Part shown: positions 1 through 5,231 of the stretch, piece after piece | Layout: each line of letters opens with the position of its first letter | Position numbering within the stretch: position 1 is the first letter of the stretch | Origin: Ruminococcus sp. CAG:403 | GTDB lineage: Bacteria; Bacillota; Clostridia; Oscillospirales; Ruminococcaceae | Assembly (NCBI GenBank): GCA_000437255.1 | Contig: FR899044.1 | Location: forward strand, 1 to 9,151 | Length of the DNA stretch: 9,151 nt | Direction: 5' to 3' | The notes under the pieces: generated by a model | What the model was told of the DNA's origin: nothing | Databases searched by the model: none | Seen by the model: the letters and a program-made list of their open reading frames with translations, nothing else | Program-made: the position numbers and the translations under genes

Positions 1-81
1 AGCACAAAGCTGTGCGGAGGGCGGACACGCCAGCCAGCGAGCACTGGAAGAAGCAGAGAGCACGGCGTGTTTATTCGGCAT
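1..81 (-). CDS. DUF2800 phage nuclease-like protein, N-terminal fragment (runs off the window)
   Basis: Only the first 27 codons are present; the gene continues beyond base 1. The peptide begins MPNKHAVLSASSSARW and continues LACPPSAQLCA. The LSASSS..RWL.CPPSA pattern is the hallmark N-terminus of DUF2800 proteins. These are YqaJ/Cas4-like PD-(D/E)XK nuclease-related proteins found in early or replication modules of prophages and integrative elements of Bacillota. The nuclease residues themselves lie outside the window, so the function is by family only. The ATG at 81-79 is preceded by AGGAGG (93-88) with a 6-nt spacer. The start lies inside the last codons of the 107-residue gene (11-bp overlap), so the two are probably translationally coupled. 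Recognition is from memory of the motif, not from a search. Confidence 0.75.
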   Translation of the reverse strand, partial: MPNKHAVLSASSSARWLACPPSAQLCA

Positions 82-394
82 GGGCTGCCTCCTGTGCATC
101 TGCGAACAGTGCAGCGTACCGCTCTGGCGGAACTTCAGACAATCGGCTGCCGCCGTGCTTTTGCAGCAGTTTCAGCACCGTTTCCTTTTGTCCGCTGCGG
201 GACAGATTTGCCAGAACGCTGCGGACTTCTTCCAGTGTGACCGGCTTTTCTACTGCTTTTTTGACCGTTTCTTCCTTTTGCGGATAAATCTGTGTAAACG
301 TCTCCACTTCCGCTTTGGAAGCACTTTCTGCCCACTCGGATGCGACCTTTACGAAATCGCTGAGTGCTGCAAGGACATCTATGAGGGTTTTCAT
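71..394 (-). CDS. Phage-type 'rrp5-like' small protein of unknown function
   Basis: A 107-residue protein. The first half (about 1-50) is charged and probably helical. Residues 52-103 (VTLEEVRSVLANLSRSGQ, then LLQKHG..RLSEVPPERYAALFADA) match the conserved block of a prophage family. Databases often call this family 'rRNA biogenesis protein rrp5', a label that has nothing to do with eukaryotic Rrp5. The block resembles the short helical pattern of single-strand-binding or recombination accessory proteins, but the role is unknown. It sits between a micro-ORF and a DUF2800 gene, the usual early-module order. The ATG at 394-392 has an AAAAGGAGT ribosome site that overlaps the stop of the upstream 26-residue ORF, with only 6 nt between stop and start. 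The family assignment is fairly sure; the biochemical function is not. Confidence 0.75.
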   Translation of the reverse strand: MKTLIDVLAALSDFVKVASEWAESASKAEVETFTQIYPQKEETVKKAVEKPVTLEEVRSVLANLSRSGQKETVLKLLQKHGGSRLSEVPPERYAALFADAQEAAHAE

Positions 395-400
395 TTGGTT

Positions 401-481
401 TCACTCCTTTTCCATGATTGCCAGTATGATTTCTACTTGCTCCAGTTCCAGACAGAGCATAATGAGCAGTTCCAGTTCCAT
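401..481 (-). CDS. 26-residue micro-protein of the phage early operon
   Basis: A short ORF, MELELLIMLCLELEQVEIIL followed by AIMEKE. The ATG (481-479) is preceded at 4-5 nt by a near-perfect AAAAGGAGGTGG ribosome site (498-487), much stronger than chance would give. It ends 6 nt before the rrp5-like gene, and its last codons supply that gene's Shine-Dalgarno sequence (AAGGAG/TGA). The peptide is almost entirely Leu/Ile/Met/Val/Glu, amphipathic and helix-forming, with no basic residues until the final KE. It could be a functional micro-protein or a leader whose translation controls the downstream gene. I recall similar Glu/Leu micro-ORFs before this phage family but cannot confirm conservation here. 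Confidence 0.6.
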   Translation of the reverse strand: MELELLIMLCLELEQVEIILAIMEKE

Positions 482-498
482 CTTGACCACCTCCTTTT

Positions 499-514
499 GC
501 AGGATTTTTCCTGC
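499..514 (-). promoter_or_regulatory. Perfect 6-bp hairpin abutting the micro-ORF ribosome site
   Basis: On the minus strand GCAGGA-AAAA-TCCTGC forms a 6-bp stem with a 4-nt A loop. It lies in the 78-bp gap between the sigma-like gene and the micro-ORF and ends one base before the AAAAGGAGG ribosome site. There is no T-tract, so it is not a standard terminator. It could protect a processed mRNA 5' end or influence ribosome loading. Function is inferred from position alone. Confidence 0.4.
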
Positions 515-559
515 CATCTATCTCTTGGAGAAAAACGTTGCTTTTGAGCACCGGATTTC

Positions 560-1036
560 TTAGAGTTTACAAATTATTCTTAATTCCATGCGAATTCGAT
601 TGATCTGCTTGGCAAAGGTGCTTTGCTTTCTGCCCAGTCTTCTTGCCATTTCTCGATCGGAGATGACTCCTTCTTGCACCCAAATCATCAACATTTTATC
701 TGCCTCTGCATCCAATTCACGCAGTCGACCGATCACCAGAGAGAGCAGTTGTTTTTCCGCACAGTGCTGATCGATGGGACAATCATTTGTAGCGACCAGA
801 TCATACAGATTACTGCCATATTCATTTTCCTGATCCAGCGACAGAGTATCTGTTATTCGGTACGGACAATCCAGACAACAGCCATCGCATCTTCCGATGG
901 CTGTATAGGGGCAGCAACAGTGTCCATGATACTGCTCGTATTTGCGAATGCGGGTAGCTTCTTTTGTGAAACTGGTGTACAGAACTTCATTAACCAGATA
1001 GTACTGCTTTGTCTTCGGGTCGTAGATCTTTTTCAT
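560..1036 (-). CDS. Sigma-70-like helix-turn-helix regulator with N-terminal Cys cluster (mobile-element type)
   Basis: A 158-residue protein. Residues 1-35 (MKKIYDPKTKQYYLVNEVLY) are followed by a cysteine-rich segment with Cys at 40, 41, 42, 50, 53, 54 and 57, spaced like a small metal-binding knuckle. The C-terminal half (about 95-150) has the acidic LRELDAEADKMLMIWVQEG helix followed by SDREMARRLGRKQSTFAKQINRIR. This is a classical sigma-4-like helix-turn-helix with the GRKQSTF recognition element. Proteins of this layout recur in prophages and integrative/conjugative elements of Bacillota, annotated as sigma-70 family or sigma-like HTH proteins. They probably control the element's own early genes. 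The ATG at 1036-1034 is preferred to the upstream extension because AAAGGAC lies 7 nt before it and the upstream residues look non-coding. First gene of the leftward operon. Confidence 0.75.
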   Translation of the reverse strand: MKKIYDPKTKQYYLVNEVLYTSFTKEATRIRKYEQYHGHCCCPYTAIGRCDGCCLDCPYRITDTLSLDQENEYGSNLYDLVATNDCPIDQHCAEKQLLSLVIGRLRELDAEADKMLMIWVQEGVISDREMARRLGRKQSTFAKQINRIRMELRIICKL

Positions 1037-1090
1037 GTTTTGTCCTTTCCGCCAGAGAAAGAAACCACAGGATCTGCCCGCTCTGAAAAC

Positions 1091-1190
1091 AAAAGTGTAC
1101 ACAGAGAAAGGCTGTCTCCAATACGACAGAGCAATGGCAATATGCCAGCTCTGCGATATGAAACATCCTGTGCCCTCTATGTACACTCTG
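1091..1190. repeat. About 100-bp imperfect palindrome (MITE-like or large RNA hairpin)
   Basis: The left arm (1091-1139) and the reverse complement of the right arm (1143-1190) align almost end to end. Shared blocks are AGTGTACA then AGAG, GG.TGT.TC, an ATA(C/T) block, CAGAGC and TGGCA, leaving an ATA centre at 1140-1142. Small bulges of 2 nt interrupt the pairing. The outer block is CTCT(G/A)TGTACACT in inverted orientation (1094-1106 and 1175-1187). The symmetry is too long for an ordinary operator. It fits a small palindromic mobile repeat with terminal inverted repeats, or a structured leader of the sigma-like gene. I see no clear target-site duplication or transposase. Confidence 0.6.
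1094..1121 (-). promoter_or_regulatory. Possible promoter of the leftward phage-like operon
   Basis: On the minus strand TTGGAG (1121-1116), a 16-bp spacer and TACACT (1099-1094) form a moderate sigma-A-like promoter. Transcription would start near 1087 and give a leader of about 50 nt before the sigma-like gene. It lies inside the left arm of the palindrome, so a protein bound there, or the palindrome's insertion, could control the operon. Weak match; other promoters are possible. Confidence 0.3.
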
Positions 1191-1230
1191 GGCTTTTTAT
1201 GATGATCACATTTGGTCGAAGATTGTTTGC

Positions 1231-1259
1231 TTGTATCTTTTTGTGAAATGTGATATACT
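1231..1259 (+). promoter_or_regulatory. Likely promoter of the NACHT gene (extended -10)
   Basis: TGATATACT (1251-1259) is an extended -10 element (TG-N-TATACT). The matching -35 with a 17-bp spacer is TTGTAT (1231-1236), which is weak but tolerated with an extended -10. Transcription would begin near 1266 and leave a leader of about 150 nt carrying the GGAC repeats and the hairpin before the ATG at 1418. Confidence 0.45.
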
Positions 1260-1288
1260 AATGATACAAGAAAACGGAAATCTTTTCC

Positions 1289-1313
1289 GGACAGGATCGG
1301 ACAAAACGGGACG
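1289..1313 (+). repeat. Phased GGAC repeat, copy 1
   Basis: GGACA at 1289, GGACA at 1299 and GGACG at 1309 recur with an exact 10-bp period, roughly one helical turn, so all face the same side of the DNA. A fourth related GGAGG sits at 1319. Copy 2 at 1362-1386 matches this one at about 18 of 25 positions with a constant 73-bp offset. This suits a cooperative operator or a set of origin iterons. Confidence 0.55.
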
Positions 1314-1329
1314 ATACTGGAGGATAGAA

Positions 1330-1362
1330 AAAAGCCGAAAATGCGTAGCATTCTCGGCTTTT
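1330..1362 (+). terminator. Strong hairpin in the NACHT leader (terminator or attenuator-like)
   Basis: AAAAGCCGA (1330-1338) pairs with TCGGCTTTT (1354-1362). After one A/C mismatch, AATGC pairs with GCATT around a GTA loop. This gives 14 pairs in all, with an A-run before and a T-run after, so it could act as a terminator in both directions. It lies downstream of the predicted NACHT promoter and 55 nt before the start codon. It may therefore limit NACHT expression, or insulate the gene from leftward and upstream transcripts. The T-run is only four bases, so termination may be partial. Confidence 0.55.
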
Positions 1363-1386
1363 GACAAATTGGGACAAAATTGGACG
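1362..1386 (+). repeat. Phased GGAC repeat, copy 2
   Basis: TGACA at 1362, GGACA at 1372 and GGACG at 1382 repeat the 10-bp spacing of copy 1, with a GGACAAAA core shared by both. The copy starts on the descending arm of the hairpin and ends 15 bp before the NACHT ribosome site (AGAAAGGGAG, 1401-1410), a position where a bound protein would block transcription of the gene. Confidence 0.55.
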
Positions 1387-1417
1387 TGCAAAAAACTTAC
1401 AGAAAGGGAGCACGGAT

Positions 1418-3559
1418 ATGAAAATGACGTTTAGCGAATTTGCAAAACTTCTATACAATCACATTGGAAATCGCTGTGGAGCAGATGTGTTTACATACGA
1501 TCTGTTGACCAATATTCTTGATCCAGCTTCCAATACGATATTGGAGGAACTGCAGCCGGATACGCTGCGAAAATATTACAATGGAAGAAGATCGATCGCT
1601 CCGCTGGCAAAACGAGTGCTGCCGTTTATAGAGCCGACCTGTTTTTCGGTCTATCTGGAACGAAAGTGCAGTGATGCAACGGCTGCAAATATCGCAGCTG
1701 ATCTGGAGGAATACGGCGTGATCAGCCGGCCGGATGAATTGTTTGACGACATGGCAGATCTGTTCAATCAAATTTTACGGGGTAGTACGCACAGAAATAA
1801 GAACAATGAGGAGTTAGAACAGTATTTTCGTTATTTGCAGGAAAAGTACTATCGGATCAAGACGCTGCTGTATTTCAGTGAACCACGACCGATCTATGAC
1901 TTTTATATACCGAACGACCTCTACGAACACGGAAACTATCGAAGAAAGAAACGGATTCAAACAGAGTTGATGCTGTTATCATTTCGGAAGAAGTTTGTCG
2001 TCATTACAGGTACTGGTGGACTTGGTAAAACGATGTTGATGCATCACTTGGTTCTGACTTTGGTAAAACGGTATGATAAATATCAGAAACTGCCGATCGT
2101 CATTCAGCTGAAAGATTTTGATGCCGATTGTACGGATTTGATTGCGTACATCAAAGAACGAATTCAAATTCAGAATTTGGAGGAATATGTTCGGTCGGGA
2201 AAATGCGTTTTTCTGTTGGATGGCATGGATGAGATCAAGAGCCGATACTTAACGCAATTTGAGAAAGAATTGAGTGACCTTGCCGACCGGTATCCGGAAA
2301 ACAACTTCATTCTTTCTTCTCGACCAATTTCTGACTTTATTGCACTCAGCAAATTTGATGTATACGAATTGGCTCCATTTACAAAAGAACAGGCATTGCA
2401 GCTGATTGATCAGTTGGTCTATCGTCCAGAATCTCCGGAACTGAAAGCAAGTTTCCGAAGAGAGGTCGATGAAAGTCTCTGGGAAACACATCGGGATTTT
2501 GTAGAGAATCCGTTGCTGCTGACCATTATGCTGATGACCTATGAGCGATATGCACGAATTCCGTATAAACGACACGTGTTTTATCGGGACGCCTTTTTCA
2601 CGCTCGCAGAAAAACATGATGCAACGAAAATTGGATTTGAACGTGCTTATCGCACCAAAATGACGCCGGAAGAATTTGCATTAGTACTGGAAGAATTTTG
2701 TACTCGTACCTACTTTGATGAAAAGTTTGAGTTTACGGACGAAGAATTTGCGGCTTATTTTGATAAACTAAAGGTATTGGAACGCATCAATAAGCGATTT
2801 TCTCTTCAGGATCTGAAGATGGATTTCACGCTGAACCTCTGCATCATGTACTATGAGAGTGAAAAATACAGTTTCATTCATCGGTCGTTCCAGGAGTATT
2901 TCTGTGCATTGCATTTATCGAAAGCCTTTGACAGCGGTTTTCGGAAGATCTGGAATTTCTTCGAGGAGAAAAAATCACGGCTGTGTACAGATTATACATT
3001 TGATATGCTGTACGACCTGGCACCACTGAAGATCGATCGTTTAATTTTCAAACCGTATCTCACCGAACTATTCCAGCGTTGTCACGGTTCAGGAGAAGAA
3101 CAGTACTGGGATTTTCTAGAAGAAGTGTATCCAGAAATCAACTATACGGTTGGCGACGTTGTGAATTCCTATTTCAACCTGCCGAGGTCGTATATCTATG
3201 ACATGATTCTACATAAGAAAGGGACGGAACGAAAATACGTCATTGACAAGCTACCCTATGATGAAGACTATGAAATTGAAACATATCTGTATGTCGAAAA
3301 AGATGGAGAGACTGATTGTGTAAATGCGGCGGATCTGGAACCCCAGGAACAGCAGGTATATGATTTGGTTGAGGTCAGCGGCCACAATTGCCGTGTGTTG
3401 ATTTCTGAAATTCGAGAGGAAGAGAGCAATCTGCATCAGGCGATGCTGAATCCGTATTTCCCGTATATGCTGGAATATCATGAGATGAAAAAATGTCTGT
3501 ATGAATTGGAAGATCAATCGACCGATAGTGCGTCTGCGGAGTATGAGGAGATATTCTAG
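1418..3559 (+). CDS. NACHT-type STAND NTPase (bacterial NLR-like, probable anti-phage defence)
   Basis: A 713-residue protein. An N-terminal helical region (about 1-125, beginning MKMTFSEFAKLLYNHIG and including KYYNGRRSIAPLAKRVLPFI) precedes the NTPase. Walker A is GTGGLGKT at 198-205. Walker B is LLDGMDE at 266-272, with the double-acidic DGxDE that marks NACHT rather than NB-ARC or AAA. FILSSRP (297-303) is the sensor-1 region, and FIHRSFQEYFCA (from 486) is the conserved winged-helix/helical block that follows NACHT domains. About 200 residues remain after it, with no LRR, TPR or WD40 repeats. Bacterial NACHT proteins are known anti-phage factors that oligomerise on sensing infection. I see no recognisable nuclease, TIR or membrane effector here. 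The start at 1418 is chosen over an in-frame TTG at 1361 because AGAAAGGGAG lies 7 nt upstream. The gene is followed after 76 bp by a type III restriction system, which supports a defence role. Confidence 0.85.
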   Translation: MKMTFSEFAKLLYNHIGNRCGADVFTYDLLTNILDPASNTILEELQPDTLRKYYNGRRSIAPLAKRVLPFIEPTCFSVYLERKCSDATAANIAADLEEYGVISRPDELFDDMADLFNQILRGSTHRNKNNEELEQYFRYLQEKYYRIKTLLYFSEPRPIYDFYIPNDLYEHGNYRRKKRIQTELMLLSFRKKFVVITGTGGLGKTMLMHHLVLTLVKRYDKYQKLPIVIQLKDFDADCTDLIAYIKERIQIQNLEEYVRSGKCVFLLDGMDEIKSRYLTQFEKELSDLADRYPENNFILSSRPISDFIALSKFDVYELAPFTKEQALQLIDQLVYRPESPELKASFRREVDESLWETHRDFVENPLLLTIMLMTYERYARIPYKRHVFYRDAFFTLAEKHDATKIGFERAYRTKMTPEEFALVLEEFCTRTYFDEKFEFTDEEFAAYFDKLKVLERINKRFSLQDLKMDFTLNLCIMYYESEKYSFIHRSFQEYFCALHLSKAFDSGFRKIWNFFEEKKSRLCTDYTFDMLYDLAPLKIDRLIFKPYLTELFQRCHGSGEEQYWDFLEEVYPEINYTVGDVVNSYFNLPRSYIYDMILHKKGTERKYVIDKLPYDEDYEIETYLYVEKDGETDCVNAADLEPQEQQVYDLVEVSGHNCRVLISEIREEESNLHQAMLNPYFPYMLEYHEMKKCLYELEDQSTDSASAEYEEIF

Positions 3560-3570
3560 CCAAAAAAACA

Positions 3571-3599
3571 TTGCTTTTCGAGTTCTCGTATGGTATAAT
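3571..3599 (+). promoter_or_regulatory. Promoter of the mod-res genes
   Basis: TTGCTT (3571-3576), a 17-bp spacer and TATAAT (3594-3599), with TG one base upstream (TGGTATAAT), make a near-consensus extended -10 promoter. It begins 12 bp after the NACHT stop codon and would start transcription about 30 nt before the mod ATG. No terminator separates it from the NACHT gene, so mod-res can be transcribed on its own and also by read-through. Confidence 0.7.
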
Positions 3600-3635
3600 A
3601 AAGGGAAAGAAATCATCGATAAAGGAGAACGACCC

Positions 3636-5219
3636 ATGCCTACATTGGATTGGATAGGAAAAGACAAAGTCATTAATCATCATCTTGAGGTGCCATATCG
3701 TGTACTGGAACGACAGTACAGCTTTGATGAAGCGGGACAAAAAAGCGAAGATAATGGCAGCGAAAATATGGTGATTCATGGTGATAATTTGTCCGCATTG
3801 AAATCCCTACTTCCACAATATGAAGGGAAAATCAAATGCATCTATATCGATCCACCCTATAACACAGGAAATGAGGGATGGGTATATAATGACAACGTCA
3901 ATGATCCACAAATCAAAAAATGGCTGGGAAAAGTCGTTGGTTCGGAAAGCGAAGATTTAAGCCGACATGATAAGTGGCTGTGTATGATGTACCCTCGTTT
4001 GAAGCTGTTGCACCGACTGCTTGCGGATGATGGGGTCATTTTTATTTCGATTGATGATAGAGAGCAAGTTAATCTTCGTTTGATATGTAATGAGATCTTT
4101 GGAGAAAGAAATTTCTTGGCTCAATTCGTGTGGCAAAAGCGAACTTCCCCGGATATGAGGAAACTTGTTAGCACTGCACACGAATATGTATGTGTTTATT
4201 CTAAAATTGCAGATAGAATAGCAGATTCTATTCATAGAGTTTCATTAACTGAAGAAGATGCAAAAAACTATAAAAATCCTGATAATGATCCAAGAGGACC
4301 ATGGGCGTCAAGCGATTTTACTGCACAGGGTTTTAGACCAAATCAAATGTATGAAATAGTAACCCCAGGAGGAAAAAAGTATACTCCACCCGAAGGAAGA
4401 TGCTGGAAAAATATTGAAAGTGAATTTCATAAGCAAGTTCAGGATGGTCGAATGTGGTTTGGTACAGATGGAAAAGGCATACCACGAAGAAAAACTTATT
4501 TATCAGAACGTGAAGGGAAAAATGTATGGACGTGGTGGGATAACAAGACTGTAGGACACACACAGGAGGCGACAAAAGAAATTGCAAATATTTTTGGATC
4601 TCCAACTATTTTTGATTATCCTAAACCTGTTCGGCTGATACAGAGAATTATTCAAATTGCAACCCATAAAGATTCTATAATTCTTGACTCTTTTGCCGGT
4701 TCTGGCACAACTGCCCATGCTGTTTTGAACATGAATCAAAAGGATGGCGGTAATCGAAAGTTCATTCTCATTGAAATGTGTGACTATGCCGAAAGCATTA
4801 CGGCCGAACGAGTCAAGCGTGTGATACAGGGCTATGGTTCTGGAAAGAAAGCCATGAAAGGTACAGGCGGCAATTTCAGTTATTATGAATTGGGTGAAAA
4901 ACTGCTGGATGGAGAATATCTGAATGAAGCAGTACCAATTTCAGAGATTCGTCAGTATGTATACTTTACGGAAACCAAAGAACGTGTCAAAGAAAATTCG
5001 GAAGAGCCTTACCAGTTGGGCGTTTACTTGGATACTGCATATTATTTTTATTATGAACGAGATGCCATTACAACACTGGATCGAAGTTTTCTACATGAAA
5101 TTAAAACCAAGGCGAGTGCTTATGTCATTTATGCGGATCGTTGTTTGTTGAGCGATGCAGAATTGGAGAAATACCATATTACGTTCAAGAAAATCCCACG
5201 GGATATTACCAGATTATAA
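3636..5219 (+). CDS. mod: Type III restriction-modification system, adenine-N6 DNA methyltransferase (Mod subunit)
   Basis: A 527-residue beta-class amino-methyltransferase. The catalytic DPPY (72-75, in IDPPYNTG) precedes the AdoMet-binding FAGSG (353-357, in DSFAGSGTTAHAVL). That is the order seen in type III Mod proteins, with the target-recognition region between them (about 140-335, including the conserved NPDNDPRGPW). It methylates one strand of a short asymmetric site and also supplies DNA specificity to the Res nuclease. Length is near the lower end for the family. The ATG at 3636 has AAAGGAG 8 nt upstream. It is followed after 12 nt by res. By hand count the central region uses AGA/AGG for 10 of 16 arginines, against 1 of 15 in the flanks, which suggests the recognition domain has a separate origin. 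No simple-sequence tract for phase variation is present. The recognition sequence cannot be read from the protein. Confidence 0.93.
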   Translation: MPTLDWIGKDKVINHHLEVPYRVLERQYSFDEAGQKSEDNGSENMVIHGDNLSALKSLLPQYEGKIKCIYIDPPYNTGNEGWVYNDNVNDPQIKKWLGKVVGSESEDLSRHDKWLCMMYPRLKLLHRLLADDGVIFISIDDREQVNLRLICNEIFGERNFLAQFVWQKRTSPDMRKLVSTAHEYVCVYSKIADRIADSIHRVSLTEEDAKNYKNPDNDPRGPWASSDFTAQGFRPNQMYEIVTPGGKKYTPPEGRCWKNIESEFHKQVQDGRMWFGTDGKGIPRRKTYLSEREGKNVWTWWDNKTVGHTQEATKEIANIFGSPTIFDYPKPVRLIQRIIQIATHKDSIILDSFAGSGTTAHAVLNMNQKDGGNRKFILIEMCDYAESITAERVKRVIQGYGSGKKAMKGTGGNFSYYELGEKLLDGEYLNEAVPISEIRQYVYFTETKERVKENSEEPYQLGVYLDTAYYFYYERDAITTLDRSFLHEIKTKASAYVIYADRCLLSDAELEKYHITFKKIPRDITRL

Positions 5220-5224
5220 GGAGG
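5218..5224 (+). promoter_or_regulatory. Ribosome site of res overlapping the mod stop
   Basis: AAGGAGG starts within the TAA stop of mod (5217-5219) and lies 7 nt before the res ATG at 5232. It fixes the res start and implies coupled translation, keeping Res and Mod levels linked. Confidence 0.8.
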
Positions 5225-5231
5225 CAGCAGA

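Larger units (their letters stand above)
1037..1417. other. Divergent intergenic region, no gene, rich in repeats and structure
   Basis: 381 bp separate the leftward sigma-like gene from the rightward NACHT gene. ORFs that cross the region in several frames have no ribosome sites and no protein-like composition. It contains, left to right: a possible minus-strand promoter, a long imperfect palindrome, a plus-strand extended -10 promoter, two copies of a phased GGAC motif and a strong hairpin. It is probably the junction between the phage-like block and the defence block, and may hold operators for both. Confidence 0.7.

Noticed and set aside
80..551. Overlapping ORFs on both strands (80-547 plus, 135-551 minus)
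   Set aside because: They are out-of-frame images of the phage-like genes, without ribosome sites and with frameshifted, low-plausibility protein sequences.
1037..1351. Upstream in-frame extension of the sigma-like gene to a 263-residue protein
   Set aside because: The added residues are low in protein character, cross the palindrome and the hairpin, and have no ribosome site; the internal ATG at 1036 has one.
1361..1366. TTGACA as a -35 box for the NACHT gene
   Set aside because: No -10 element is found 16-18 bp downstream; the sequence there is the GGAC repeat.
1361..1417. TTG start giving 19 extra residues on the NACHT protein
   Set aside because: It lies in the hairpin arm and the GGAC repeat, with no ribosome site; the ATG at 1418 has AGAAAGGGAG at correct spacing.
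2249..2617. Antisense ORF of 122 residues inside the NACHT gene
   Set aside because: No ribosome site or recognisable motif; it mirrors the codon structure of the NACHT gene.
3501..3635. N-terminal extension of Mod overlapping the NACHT gene
   Set aside because: It would run through the promoter, and the Mod family starts near the ATG at 3636 with a good ribosome site.
3636..5219. Phase-variable repeat tract in mod
   Set aside because: Type III mod genes often carry simple repeats, so I looked; there is no homopolymer or short tandem repeat long enough.
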